In this document: positions 16,534 to 25,031 of the stretch, piece after piece
How the letters are laid out: each line of letters begins with the position of its first letter
Numbering within the stretch: position 1 is the first letter of the stretch
Assembly: GCA_016868015.1 (NCBI GenBank)
Contig: VGIF01000004.1
Span: 1 to 48,861 of the forward strand
Direction: 5' to 3'
Source of the DNA: Betaproteobacteria bacterium
GTDB lineage: Bacteria > Pseudomonadota > Gammaproteobacteria > Burkholderiales > SG8-41
Length of the DNA: 48,861 bases
Program-made: the position numbers and the translations under genes
Notes under the pieces: generated by a model
The model's database searches: none
Seen by the model: the letters and a program-made list of their open reading frames with translations, nothing else
Told to the model about the DNA's origin: nothing

Positions 16534-16908
16534 TTATTCCGGCAACTTGGTCGACTGCCACACCACCATTTGCCAGCGCCCGCCGCGGTTGGCATAGACA
16601 TCGGTAAAACGCACGCCGAAGCTGTTGGGTTTGCCGTTGGACACCACGCTGATGCGCGCCACACCGGTTAACACCACCGCGTCGCCGCAATCGTGTGCCT
16701 TGACCTCGGAGGGCACGATCGAGGTATACACCGTTTCACCCGACACCATCGCACCGATCAGGCTTTGCTTGGTGTCTTGGCGCGCCGAGGAATGGGTGTA
16801 GACCAGATCATCGGCGATCAACTCGTTTAGCGCCGCGACATCCTTGCGCGCCGTTGCGTCCATGCGCTTTTTGTCGAGCTCGATGATCATTTGGGCGTTG
16901 CTGGCCAT
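16534..16908 (-). CDS. NTF2-like (SnoaL/DUF4440-type) protein
   Basis: 124 residues with the small cone-shaped NTF2 fold pattern: N-terminal helix with KKRMDATARKDVAALNELIADDLVYTHSS, a central strand CGDAVVLTGVARISV, and C-terminal RFTDVYANRGGRWQMVVWQSTKL. These proteins are often small isomerases, dehydratases or stress proteins; no catalytic assignment is possible. Strong AGGAGG-type site before ATG. It sits between a Bug receptor gene (38 bases upstream) and the PLP enzyme (11 bases downstream), probably one transcript. Confidence 0.8.
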   Translation of the reverse strand: MASNAQMIIELDKKRMDATARKDVAALNELIADDLVYTHSSARQDTKQSLIGAMVSGETVYTSIVPSEVKAHDCGDAVVLTGVARISVVSNGKPNSFGVRFTDVYANRGGRWQMVVWQSTKLPE

Positions 16909-16946
16909 GGCGGGCCTCCTTGACAGATGAAAATGTGCTTAGCCGT

Positions 16947-17933
16947 TCACTGTTGCGGTATGCCGGCGGCCTTCAACGCCGACTTCCACACCTCGAGCTG
17001 ATCCTTCATATACGCCGCGAGCGCTTGCGGCGTACTGGATCTCGCCACGAAGCCATGCTTGAGTTTGGCTTCCTTGACCGAGGGTTTGTCCAGCACCGCG
17101 ACCATTTCCTTGTTCATGCGCGCCACTATCGCGCTCGGCAATCCTGCCGGGCCGACCAGTCCGAACCAGGGGCCGATCGGAAATTTCTGCTGCCCTGCCT
17201 CGGGGAATGACGGCACATCGGGCATCAACGGGCTTCTTACATGCAAGGTGGTCGCCAGCGCGCGCAGTCTTCCCTCACGCACATGGGTCAACACACTGGT
17301 CGCGGTGCTGTTCATTACACTCACACGGCCGGACAACAAATCGGTCATGGCCTCAGGCTCGGAGCGATAGGGCACCGAAACCATTTTGATGCCGTTAATC
17401 GCCGAGAACAAATGCGTCGACACCAGCGCGTAGGTATTACCCGCGGCAAAGTAAAGCACATCCGGCTTGGCCTTGGCGTGGGCGATTAACTCGTTGAGCG
17501 TTTTTGCCGGCACCGAGGGATGGACCACGATAAAAAACGTGTTCTCGCCGATAAACGTCACGGGCGTAAAGTCCGTGAGCACGTTATACGGCGGCTCCCT
17601 GCGGATGTTGGGGACCACCGCGTAGGCGCTGTTGGTGCCGTAGAGGAAGGTGTGGCCATCGGCGGTGGCGCGCATGACCTCGACCGCCGAGATCGCACCG
17701 TCCGCGCCCGGTTTGGGAATGACTATGATCGGCTGGCCGAGCGATTGCGAAAGCTCCTGGCCCGTGATGCGGGCAAGCACGTCGCTTGCCGAGCCTGGGC
17801 CAAACGATATGATGAAGCGTATCGGCCTCGCGGGATAAGCTTGCCCCGCGGCTTTTGCGGCAGGTTGCGCGTACGACACAGCCTGCGGCAACAACAATGC
17901 CATCGCCAACAATGCGAATAGTCCCCTGTGCAT
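16947..17933 (-). CDS. Bug/TctC-family periplasmic solute receptor
   Basis: 328 residues. Signal peptide LLAMALLLPQAVSYAQ, then the mature start YPARPIRFIISFGPGSASD, a ligand loop around VIPKPGADG where most relatives have ENRPGAGG, and the family phrases PYNVLTDFTPVTFIGEN and GRLRALATT. Bug receptors bind carboxylates, amino acids or aromatic acids and deliver them to TctAB permeases or act as sensors. No tctAB genes are in the window, the usual situation for orphan Bug proteins. An AGGAGG site precedes the start. Confidence 0.92.
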   Translation of the reverse strand: MHRGLFALLAMALLLPQAVSYAQPAAKAAGQAYPARPIRFIISFGPGSASDVLARITGQELSQSLGQPIIVIPKPGADGAISAVEVMRATADGHTFLYGTNSAYAVVPNIRREPPYNVLTDFTPVTFIGENTFFIVVHPSVPAKTLNELIAHAKAKPDVLYFAAGNTYALVSTHLFSAINGIKMVSVPYRSEPEAMTDLLSGRVSVMNSTATSVLTHVREGRLRALATTLHVRSPLMPDVPSFPEAGQQKFPIGPWFGLVGPAGLPSAIVARMNKEMVAVLDKPSVKEAKLKHGFVARSSTPQALAAYMKDQLEVWKSALKAAGIPQQ

Positions 17934-17977
17934 AATCTGGTTTCCTCCTTTGGGCCGGCTTGCATCAAGTCCGTTAG

Positions 17978-18607
17978 TTAAATTTTCACCGCCGGGTTCA
18001 AGCTATAAAGGCCGGTGATTGTTGCCTGCGCCAGCACATGGCCTTTGATCGCGTTACGCACGTCACCCCCCTTGAACGTGCCGCTCACGCCGCATTTCGC
18101 CACATCCAGCGCGTAAAGCGTGAACACGTAGTGATGCACGATGCTGTCGTTCCACGGCGGGCACGGGCCGTCGTAGCCGAAATAATCGCCCGACATATCC
18201 TTGTCGGCGGCGAACCACATCGTATAGTCGTTAACGCCCTGGCGCGCGCCGCGCGCCGCGTTGGGGCCGGCCTTGCCGCGCACCGTCACATCCTGCGAAA
18301 ACTCGCCCGCCTTGATCTCGCCGGCCTGCGGCGGCAAATCCACCAGCACCCAGTGAAAAAAATCCACCCGCGGCAGCGTGGCCGGTATGATGCGGCCCTC
18401 CTGATTGACGTCGTCGGGTTTACTCGGCACGTCGAAATCGTGGCAAATCAGCACCAGCGATTGCGCGCCCGCCGGCATCTCGCTCCACGCCAAATGCGGA
18501 TTGCGGTTTTGCCCGAGCGTGCAATGGGTCTTGGGATCCGGCGCGCAAAACGCGAATTCGGCGGGGATCGCGCTGTTGTCGCTAAAACTATTGCTGGTGA
18601 GTTTCAT
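17978..18607 (-). CDS. YbhB/YbcL-type phosphatidylethanolamine-binding-like protein
   Basis: 209 residues of the bacterial PEBP (Raf-kinase-inhibitor-like) family. Conserved ligand-pocket pieces: HLAWSEMPAGAQSLVLICHDFDVP, HWVLVDLPP, and YDGPCPPWNDSIVHHYVFTLYALD. No signal peptide, so probably cytoplasmic, as for E. coli YbhB. An extra stretch around KPDDVNQEGRIIPATLPRVD enlarges the loop before the HWV motif, as in the longer subgroup. GGAG site before ATG. Follows the aminopeptidase gene by 27 bases. Confidence 0.88.
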   Translation of the reverse strand: MKLTSNSFSDNSAIPAEFAFCAPDPKTHCTLGQNRNPHLAWSEMPAGAQSLVLICHDFDVPSKPDDVNQEGRIIPATLPRVDFFHWVLVDLPPQAGEIKAGEFSQDVTVRGKAGPNAARGARQGVNDYTMWFAADKDMSGDYFGYDGPCPPWNDSIVHHYVFTLYALDVAKCGVSGTFKGGDVRNAIKGHVLAQATITGLYSLNPAVKI

Positions 18608-18634
18608 GGCGGGCTCCTCGGTGTTGTCGATAAA

Positions 18635-19750
18635 TTATAGCTTGCCTGCCGCCGTTGCGGGCTTGGTGAAATCGGGTGGCATGTGTTCTGGCGGCGCGTA
18701 GCCGCGCAGCGCCGCCTCGCGCGCGGGTTTTTCGAGCCGCGCCAGCGCCCTGACCGCCGCGTAAAAAGCCGTCAGCTCGCCGTTATGCTGCTGTAACAGC
18801 GCCTCAAACGCCGGCACGTGTTGCGTGTAAATCGACACCGACGCCAGCAGCGCGTTATTGGGCGTTTGTGCAAACCAGCGGTCGTAACCGGCGTAACCGC
18901 CCCACGCCGATTTCAGCGCGTCGTAATCGCGCCCCATGTCGGCAAACTGTTGCTGTTTGGCGGCGCGCATCGCCTCGGGCGCGATGCGCTGCGTATACAG
19001 TTTGGCCAAGCGCGCGCGATAGGCGTGCAGCAAGCGCAAAAAATCCGCGCGGTAGCGCTGCATTTTTTGGGCGGTTTCGCGTTCGGCGTCGCTGCCGTAG
19101 CGGGCAAGCCAGCGCCGCAGGCCCTCGCGCTCCACCGCCACCGCGAAGGATTCGTTAAACACCGTGTCATCCTTGACGTACACCACCTGGTGCGCTAACT
19201 CGTGAAAAATAATGCGCGCGACTTCCGCCGGCGGGTAATTCACAAAGGTGTTCAACACCGGGTCGGCGAACCAGCCCAGCGTCGAATACGCCGCAACGCC
19301 GCCGATGTGCACATCGTGCCCCTGCGCGGCGGCCGCGCGCGCGAACGCTTCGGCATCGGCCTTGGCGAAATAGCCGCGATAGTTCACGCACCCGGCGAAG
19401 GCAAAACACCATTGCACGGGTTGTATCGAAAATTCCGGCGCGGCGAACACGTTCCACACCACATACGAGCGCTCCAAATCGGCGTAGCGCCGGTAGCTGT
19501 CGTTTTGCGGCAGCGCGAGTTCGCTGCTGGCGAATTCGCGTGCTTTAAGTACTAACGCGAGTCTGTCATGCAGCGCCGGCGGCGTGGCCGTGTCTTCAAT
19601 CAACGCCGCGATCGGTTTTTCACGGCTCCAGATGTCGAGTTGGCCGCGCACCGATTGCGCGTAATAGGCGAGTTGCGCGCAGCCTGACAGCAGCAGTAAC
19701 AGCGGCAGGGCCAGCCACCAGCGTCGACGGTTGTGCCGCGTCTCGTTCAC
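18635..19750 (-). CDS. Predicted zinc aminopeptidase lipoprotein (COG4324-type)
   Basis: 371 residues. A lipoprotein signal peptide WLALPLLLLLSGCAQLAYYAQ puts the mature cysteine at LSGC, so the protein is membrane-anchored in the periplasm. A zinc-metallopeptidase signature HELAHQVVYVKDD is followed by the downstream glutamate in FNESFAVAVEREG. This matches the proteobacterial predicted aminopeptidase family (PF10023-like); YVVWNVFAAPEFSIQP and GYFAKADAEAFA are family phrases. Substrates are not known. Next to the lipase-like gene by 15 bases. Confidence 0.88.
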   Translation of the reverse strand: MNETRHNRRRWWLALPLLLLLSGCAQLAYYAQSVRGQLDIWSREKPIAALIEDTATPPALHDRLALVLKAREFASSELALPQNDSYRRYADLERSYVVWNVFAAPEFSIQPVQWCFAFAGCVNYRGYFAKADAEAFARAAAAQGHDVHIGGVAAYSTLGWFADPVLNTFVNYPPAEVARIIFHELAHQVVYVKDDTVFNESFAVAVEREGLRRWLARYGSDAERETAQKMQRYRADFLRLLHAYRARLAKLYTQRIAPEAMRAAKQQQFADMGRDYDALKSAWGGYAGYDRWFAQTPNNALLASVSIYTQHVPAFEALLQQHNGELTAFYAAVRALARLEKPAREAALRGYAPPEHMPPDFTKPATAAGKL

Positions 19751-19765
19751 CAGGCAGCTCGCGGC

Positions 19766-20413
19766 TTAAGAGACGGCCTCGCCGCGCGCAAACTTGCCGT
19801 GCCGCAGGAATTCGCAGGTCTGGCGCACCACCAGCGGCGACAGCACCATTTGCGAATGCGTCACCGGCAGCACGATGTGATCGCGCGCATCGGGCACGAT
19901 CGTCTCCGACACGCAGATCGTGCCGTCGTGCGGCTTGGGCAAATCGCGCGCCACCAGCATGCCAAGGCCCACCGAGCGGCCGCCCGCGATGACGCCGATG
20001 TCGTAGTCGGCCAAATGCGTGGGCCGCTCGCCGTGAAACCAATCCGCCACCGTCGCCCCCATCGCCGCGCCGCCGATGCGCACGCGCGCCAGCCGCCGCG
20101 CGGCGTGGCTGCCGGTAAACGGCACGCCGATGAACACCACGCGCCCCACCTCCAGCCGATGCGGCTCATCAAGCATGCGCGCGATCAGCGCGCCGCCCAG
20201 GCTGTGTCCCACCAAATTGAGCGGGCGCGCGTCGAGCGCCTGGCAAAATGCCGTGAGCAGGCGCACGTTTTGCACGAGATTCATGCGCACCGAAGGGTAC
20301 GAATAGGTGTGCACCTCATAACCCGAACGCGCAATCCGCCGCGCCATCCAGCTCAACACAACCCCGTGCATCCACAAGCCGTGGACCAATACCACGTTTT
20401 CGTTCGCCGCCAT
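19766..20413 (-). CDS. Lipase-like alpha/beta hydrolase
   Basis: 215 residues. N-terminal oxyanion segment VVLVHGLWMHG, nucleophile elbow LVGHSLGGALIA, candidate acid in IVPDARDHIVLPV and the C-terminal histidine in THSQMVLS. The HGLW start and short length match PGAP1/EstA-like lipases and esterases rather than haloalkane dehalogenases. ATG at 20413 is selected; the longer ORF extends into the phosphatase gene. Its start codon overlaps the phosphatase stop by one base (TGATG), so the two are translationally coupled. Confidence 0.82.
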   Translation of the reverse strand: MAANENVVLVHGLWMHGVVLSWMARRIARSGYEVHTYSYPSVRMNLVQNVRLLTAFCQALDARPLNLVGHSLGGALIARMLDEPHRLEVGRVVFIGVPFTGSHAARRLARVRIGGAAMGATVADWFHGERPTHLADYDIGVIAGGRSVGLGMLVARDLPKPHDGTICVSETIVPDARDHIVLPVTHSQMVLSPLVVRQTCEFLRHGKFARGEAVS

Positions 20414-21051
20414 CACCAGAACCGCGTCACGCCCACATCCGCCAAATGCTCGACATCGGCCCACGACACTTGCACCCAGGTTTCGGGCTCTCGGCGAAAG
20501 GTGTTCAGGCTCGCATTGAGCAACGGCGCTTCGCGTTTGACTTGCAACGGCAGCTTGTTCGCTGCGCGATACAGCGTATCGAGCACCATGCCGTGCGTGA
20601 CGACAACGGCTTTTTCGCCCGGGTGCGCCGCGGCAATGGCTTCCAGGCCGGCGAGGCTGCGTTCGAAAAACTGCCGCGGGCTTTCGCCGCCAGGCACCGC
20701 ATACTCCGGGTCGCGCCGTGAAAAGCGCGCGTGCTCGGTGGGGTAACGCGTGGTCATTTCGTCGTAAGTCAGCCCTTCGAAAATGCCGAAGGTGCGTTCG
20801 CGCAAGCGCTGATCGCCGACGATGTCATGGCCGCTCGCATCGGCGATGGCACGCGCGGTGTCCCATGCACGCTTCAAATCGCTGCTGTAAATCGCGGCAA
20901 AAGTTTCGCGCGCCAGACGCTGCCCCACGGCCTGCGCTTGCCGCAAACCGATGTCGGATAACGGCGTGTCGGTTTGCCCCTGCATGCGCCGTTCGCGATT
21001 CCACGCGGTTTCGCCGTGACGCACGAGGATCAATTCGGTGTTTTTTTGCAT
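20413..21051 (-). CDS. Histidine phosphatase (phosphoglycerate-mutase-like)
   Basis: 212 residues. Catalytic LVRHGETAWNRERRMQG carries the phospho-accepting histidine, YSSDLKRAWDTA follows, the acid is in LRERTFGIFEG and the second histidine in VVVTHGMVLD. Cofactor-independent-looking GpmB/CobC-type enzyme of uncertain substrate. ATG at 21051 (MQKNTEL) is preferred, because a TATAAT box on the minus strand (21094-21099) lies inside the longer tracked leader. AT-rich repeat copy D lies just upstream of that box. Confidence 0.88.
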   Translation of the reverse strand: MQKNTELILVRHGETAWNRERRMQGQTDTPLSDIGLRQAQAVGQRLARETFAAIYSSDLKRAWDTARAIADASGHDIVGDQRLRERTFGIFEGLTYDEMTTRYPTEHARFSRRDPEYAVPGGESPRQFFERSLAGLEAIAAAHPGEKAVVVTHGMVLDTLYRAANKLPLQVKREAPLLNASLNTFRREPETWVQVSWADVEHLADVGVTRFW

Positions 21052-21093
21052 GCTCAAACGCGGCTCAGGACCGTTCGAAAGGTTTAGCGCCAT

Positions 21094-21099
21094 TATAAT
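21094..21099 (-). promoter_or_regulatory. Likely -10 box for the histidine phosphatase gene
   Basis: Minus-strand TATAAT, 42 bases before the chosen ATG. A 17-base spacing puts the -35 position (TTTAAT, a weak match) inside AT-rich repeat copy D, so the repeat may contribute to this promoter. Confidence 0.5.
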
Positions 21100-21106
21100 G
21101 GCCGAT

Positions 21107-21134
21107 AAAAACATAAATTAAATCAAATACTTAC
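21107..21134 (-). repeat. AT-rich dispersed repeat, copy D
   Basis: Minus-strand reading GTAAGTATTTGATTTAATTT then ATGTTTTT. It lies between the coiled-coil gene and the histidine phosphatase, in the same sense as both, and directly upstream of a TATAAT box. Confidence 0.85.
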
Positions 21135-21200
21135 ATCATATCTACAGCAGGCACCGATGGCCGGGGCGGACACCGCGCAAGCGTTCTCGGCATGGCGCCA

Positions 21201-21953
21201 TCAAAACCAGGATGATTTTTTTGCCGCCGCCTTTTCTGCCTCGCGTTTCTTTTGCGCGGCCTCGCGTTCGGCGGCTTGCGCCTCGCGCATTTTTTTAGCT
21301 TGCGCGCGCTCGGCGGCGGCTTGTTCGCGCTGCTCATTTTGCGCCTTGCGGATTTCATCGCCGCGCGCCTGCGCGGCTTCGCGCTCGGCCGGGTCTTCCT
21401 TGGACTTATCCTTCCCCGCGGCATTGGGGGCGGCGGCGGGGCGCCCCGCCGCTTGCGCCTCGCGCTGCGCGGTTGCAGCGGCTTTTTTCTGCGCTGCTTC
21501 ACGCTGCGCTGTTTCGCTGGCCGCGCGGCGTTGCTCACGCTCGGCGGCGTTGCGCGCGCGCGTTTTTTCGCGCTCGGCGCGAATCGCCTCACCGCGCGCC
21601 TTAGCGGCATCGCGCTCGGGTTTTTCCAGTTGCGCGAGCGCCCCCTGGCTTTGCCGCAACGCCTGCTGAGCGCGCGTGAACTGTTTTTGACTCGACCTGA
21701 CGGTGGCGCTGGCGGCGTCGATCCTGGCTTTGTCGCCGGTTTTGCGCGCCTGCTCGAACGCCTCGCGGTCGCCCTTTAACTGCGCGCGGGCGGCTTCCAT
21801 TTTTTGCCGCGCGGCCTCGACCTGCACCTGGGCTTGGGCGGCCGTGGCAGGCTGGGTGGTCGCTGGTGCCGGCGCCTGCGCGTGCGCCGCCGTGCCGGCG
21901 AACCAGAACAGGGCGCCGGTCAGTAACGTCAACAGGGCGTTCGAAGCAGGCAT
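21201..21953 (-). CDS. Exported Ala/Lys/Glu-rich coiled-coil protein
   Basis: 250 residues, no recognised domain. Signal peptide LLTLLTGALFWFAGTAAHAQ, a Pro/Ala/Thr linker, then almost continuous charged helix with AxxEREAAQKK-style repeats to the C-terminus KKSSWF. The composition predicts a long coiled coil in the periplasm, similar in style to TolA-like or Tpr-like stalk proteins, but low complexity makes any homology guess unsafe. ATG at 21953 gives a proper signal peptide; the longer start does not. Divergent from the TauE permease. Confidence 0.65.
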   Translation of the reverse strand: MPASNALLTLLTGALFWFAGTAAHAQAPAPATTQPATAAQAQVQVEAARQKMEAARAQLKGDREAFEQARKTGDKARIDAASATVRSSQKQFTRAQQALRQSQGALAQLEKPERDAAKARGEAIRAEREKTRARNAAEREQRRAASETAQREAAQKKAAATAQREAQAAGRPAAAPNAAGKDKSKEDPAEREAAQARGDEIRKAQNEQREQAAAERAQAKKMREAQAAEREAAQKKREAEKAAAKKSSWF

Positions 21954-22069
21954 GACGGGCTTAACGCGAACGAGGCAATATGGGTGCACGCGCAATTGTA
22001 TACTCGGCGACGGATTCCTTTCGCGCACCGTTTTGGCGCATTTTGTTGCGCTTCGCTCACCGCCGCCAC

Positions 22070-22804
22070 ATGCCCAGTCTCGAAATCCTGATTTTTACGC
22101 CGCTGATCATTTTGCTCGCGTATTTGATCTTCGGCATGTCGGGCTTTGGTTCGACGCTGATCGCGGTGCCGCTGCTCACGCATGTGCTGCCGCTCAAATT
22201 CGTGATCCCGATGGTGATCATTCTCGATTGCATCAGCTCGGTGACCATGGGCGTGAAGCTGCGCGAGCAAGTGTGGAAGGCCGAGTTCATCCCGATGCTG
22301 CCATTTTTGCTGCTGGGCCTGGTGGCGGGGGCGTTTGTGTTGATGAAGCTGCCGCCGCAATGGCTGATTTTGACGCTGGGGTGTTTTGTGCTGATTTTCG
22401 CGGTGAATTTTTTAGTCAACCGCAAACCGCTGTTTCGCATGCCGCGCTGGACGGTGGCGCCGATCGGGCTGTTGGCCGGCACCACCTCGTCGGCCTTTGG
22501 CGTGGGCGGGCCGATTTACGTGTTTTATTTCACCGCGCGCGGCGCCACCGCGGAGCAAATCCGCGCCACCGTGCCGGCGGTGTTTTCGTTTACCTCGATC
22601 GCGCGCATTATCATCTTTGCCACCATCGGCTTGTTTAACCCGCAAGTGCTGATGGCCACGGCGGTGCTGTTAATCCCGATGGCGCTTGGGCTTTGGTGCG
22701 GCCACCGGCTGCACGGCACCTTGACGCGCGAACAGGCGCTGCGGGTGGTGGGCGTGCTGTTGTTGTTAAGCGGAGTATCGCTGATCGCGCGCGCGTTGGC
22801 CTAA
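22070..22804 (+). CDS. TauE/SafE-family membrane transporter
   Basis: 244 residues with about eight hydrophobic helices. TauE/SafE marks: YLIFGMSGFGSTLIAVPLL in the first half and its internal repeat LLAGTTSSAFGVGGPIYVFY in the second. The family exports or imports sulfite, sulfoacetate and other organic anions. No sulfur gene is adjacent. ATG at 22070 (MPSLEIL) is used, because the tracked start adds a basic leader. The stop overlaps the stop of the convergent aminotransferase gene by about four bases. Confidence 0.88.
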   Translation: MPSLEILIFTPLIILLAYLIFGMSGFGSTLIAVPLLTHVLPLKFVIPMVIILDCISSVTMGVKLREQVWKAEFIPMLPFLLLGLVAGAFVLMKLPPQWLILTLGCFVLIFAVNFLVNRKPLFRMPRWTVAPIGLLAGTTSSAFGVGGPIYVFYFTARGATAEQIRATVPAVFSFTSIARIIIFATIGLFNPQVLMATAVLLIPMALGLWCGHRLHGTLTREQALRVVGVLLLLSGVSLIARALA

Positions 22805-23967
22805 CCCAGATAATTCGCCAGCCGATTGACGCCTTCTTGCAGCCGCGCCACCGGGCGGGTGTAGGCAAAACGCACGTGCTCGCGCGCGAGGTGCGCGCCG
22901 AAGTCAACGCCCGGCGTGATCGCGACGCCGGCTCTTTCCAGCACGTCAAGGGCAAAGGCGTAGCTGTCATCGGTCAGCCGCGAACAATCGGCGTAAACAT
23001 AAAACGCGCCTTGCGGCATTTGCGGTATGCCAAAACCGAGCTCGCGCAATGCCGGCACCAGATAATCGCGGCGCGAGCGAAACGCTTCGCGGCGCCGCTC
23101 GCAAATGGCCAGCGTTTCCGGCTCGAACGCGGCGAGCGCCGCGAGTTGCGACACGGTGGGTGGTGATAAAAAAATATTCTGTGCGAGTTTGTCGAGCTGC
23201 GGCACGTAAGCTTCGGGCGCGATCATCCAGCCCAGGCGCCAACCGGTCATGTTGAAATACTTGGAAAAGCTATTAATCACGAATACGTTGTCGCCGGCGT
23301 TGGCGGCGGTGTGTGTGTCACCATCGTAGACGAGCCCGTGATAAATCTCATCGACAATCAATGCACCGCCACGTGCTTTAGTAAACGCCGCCATCGCTTG
23401 CAGTTGCGCGTGCGCAATCAGCGTGCCGGTCGGATTCGACGGTGTCGCCACCAGCACGGCCTTGGTGCGGCTGCCCCAATGGTGTTCGACGAGTTCGGGC
23501 GTGAGTTGATAATGGCTATCGGGCCCAACCGGGATGCCCACGGCCTCCCCCTCGAGCAAGCGCACAAAATGGCGATTCGCCGGATAACCCGGATCGGCCA
23601 TCAACACTTGATCGCCCGCGTTCACCAGCGCGGCAATCGCCAGCAGCAACGCGCCCGACGAACCGGTGGTCACCACCACGCGCGCCGGATCAACCGTCAC
23701 GCCGTAACGCGTTTGATAGAACGCCGCGATCGCCGCGCGCAGTTGCGGCAGGCCCAGCGCCGCGGTGTAAAACACCGCGCCGCGCGCCAACGCCTTGGCG
23801 CCCGCATCGCACACCGGTTGCGGTGTTGCGAAATCCGGTTCGCCGATTTCCAAATGCACAATGTCGCGCCCCGCGGCTTCCAACGCCTTGGCGCGCGCGA
23901 GCAGCACCATCACGTGAAAGGGTTCGATGTCGCGCGCGCGTTGCGCCAGCAGCGCTCCGGGGCTCAT
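22801..23967 (-). CDS. Class I/II aminotransferase (AspC-like)
   Basis: 388 residues, fold-type I. Seen: the N-terminal HLEIGEPDFATPQPV, the PLP-phosphate region VVVTTGSSGALLLAI, substrate aspartate region ATPSNPTGTLI, tyrosine in IVDEIYHGLVYDG, Schiff-base lysine in NSFSKYFNMTGWRLGW, and a C-terminal arginine near HVRFAYTR. Likely aspartate or aromatic-type specificity. Repeat copy E begins nine bases upstream of the ATG, leaving a GAGG ribosome site between. Confidence 0.9.
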   Translation of the reverse strand: MSPGALLAQRARDIEPFHVMVLLARAKALEAAGRDIVHLEIGEPDFATPQPVCDAGAKALARGAVFYTAALGLPQLRAAIAAFYQTRYGVTVDPARVVVTTGSSGALLLAIAALVNAGDQVLMADPGYPANRHFVRLLEGEAVGIPVGPDSHYQLTPELVEHHWGSRTKAVLVATPSNPTGTLIAHAQLQAMAAFTKARGGALIVDEIYHGLVYDGDTHTAANAGDNVFVINSFSKYFNMTGWRLGWMIAPEAYVPQLDKLAQNIFLSPPTVSQLAALAAFEPETLAICERRREAFRSRRDYLVPALRELGFGIPQMPQGAFYVYADCSRLTDDSYAFALDVLERAGVAITPGVDFGAHLAREHVRFAYTRPVARLQEGVNRLANYLG

Positions 23968-23976
23968 GCCAGCCTC

Positions 23977-24006
23977 AAAAAATATTCAATTAAATCAATT
24001 ACTTAC
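23977..24006 (-). repeat. AT-rich dispersed repeat, copy E
   Basis: Minus-strand reading GTAAGTAATTGATTTAATTG then AATATTTTTT. It ends nine bases before the aminotransferase ATG, so it forms nearly the whole upstream leader of that gene. Confidence 0.85.
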
Positions 24007-24057
24007 TATTAACCCCGCAAACTGCCCTCACGGCGCCTGCGCTATTCGCGGCACACC

Positions 24058-24939
24058 TCAGGCCACGCCATGCTGCTTGAACCAAGCCGTCGCACGCGCC
24101 CAAGCATCGTCCGCCTGCGGCTTGCGGTAACTTGGCCGATAGTCAGCGTAAAAAGCGTGCGGCGTATCGGGATAAGTGTGGATGACCGATTTTTTATTCG
24201 CGGCGGTTAACGCCGCGCGCATTCTGTCGACGGTGTCGTTGGGGATGCCCGCATCCGCGCCGCCATAAAGCCCCAGCACTGGCGCGTTGATTTTCGCCAC
24301 CACGTCGATCGGATGCGCGGGATTGTTCTCGGTTTTGTCGCCTATTACGCGCCCGTACCACGCCACGCCCGCCTTCACGTTTTGATTGTGCGCGGCATAA
24401 AGCCAGGTGATGCGCCCGCCCCAGCAAAAACCGGTGACGCCTAGTTTGCGGGCGTGCGCCATGCCCATACGCCGCGCGTAGGCCACCGTGGCATCCAGAT
24501 CGGCCATCACTTGGGCATCGGGCACCTTGCTCACTACGGTGGACAAAATTTCCTTGATGTCGGTGATCCGCGACACATCGGCCTGGCGGTAATACATTTC
24601 CGGCGCCGCAGCCACATAACCGAGCCGGGCGAAACGCCGGCACACGTCCTTGATGTGCTCGTGCACGCCGAAAATCTCCTGCACCACCAGAATCATCGGG
24701 AAATGCCTGCCCTTGTCCGGCATGGCGATATAGGCGGGGATCGAGCCTTGTTTGGTTTGCACACGCACTTCGCCCGCGTGCAAACCGTCGGCGGGCGTTT
24801 TGATCATGGTCTGCGCGCACACCGGCTGCGCGGCGAGCGCAAAACCGGCGGCGAGCGAACCGCCGACAAACTCGCGGCGGCTTAACCGTCCCTTGCCGCC
24901 GACCAAGGCCAACATGTCCTCGCGCACCCTGTCGTTCAT
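24058..24939 (-). CDS. Tat-exported dienelactone-hydrolase-like protein
   Basis: 293 residues. A twin-arginine signal RLSRREFVGGSLAAGFALAAQ precedes a dienelactone hydrolase domain: VVQEIFGVHEHIKDVCRRFARLGY, nucleophile elbow GVTGFCWGGRI with cysteine, acid in LYGGADAGIPND, and histidine in PDTPHAFYAD. All triad positions are filled. The family opens lactone rings in chloroaromatic degradation, though many members have other esterase roles. Export of a folded hydrolase through Tat is notable. ATG at 24939 is used in place of the tracked 25023. Confidence 0.88.
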   Translation of the reverse strand: MNDRVREDMLALVGGKGRLSRREFVGGSLAAGFALAAQPVCAQTMIKTPADGLHAGEVRVQTKQGSIPAYIAMPDKGRHFPMILVVQEIFGVHEHIKDVCRRFARLGYVAAAPEMYYRQADVSRITDIKEILSTVVSKVPDAQVMADLDATVAYARRMGMAHARKLGVTGFCWGGRITWLYAAHNQNVKAGVAWYGRVIGDKTENNPAHPIDVVAKINAPVLGLYGGADAGIPNDTVDRMRAALTAANKKSVIHTYPDTPHAFYADYRPSYRKPQADDAWARATAWFKQHGVA

Positions 24940-25031
24940 AACGCCTCCGTGAGAAAAAACACCCCGCGCATCCCGCGGCGCGGCCATTATGGCACAGCCG
25001 GGTTTGCCACGAACACGCGTCACCGGCCCCG

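Noticed and set aside
15533-16597. Plus-strand ORF of 354 residues
   Set aside because: Antisense shadow of the PLP enzyme gene with skewed Arg/His composition.
19733-20746. Plus-strand ORF of 337 residues
   Set aside because: Antisense shadow of the lipase-like and phosphatase genes.
21201-21953. TolA-like protein
   Set aside because: Similarity is limited to Ala/Lys/Glu-rich composition; no TolA domain is visible.
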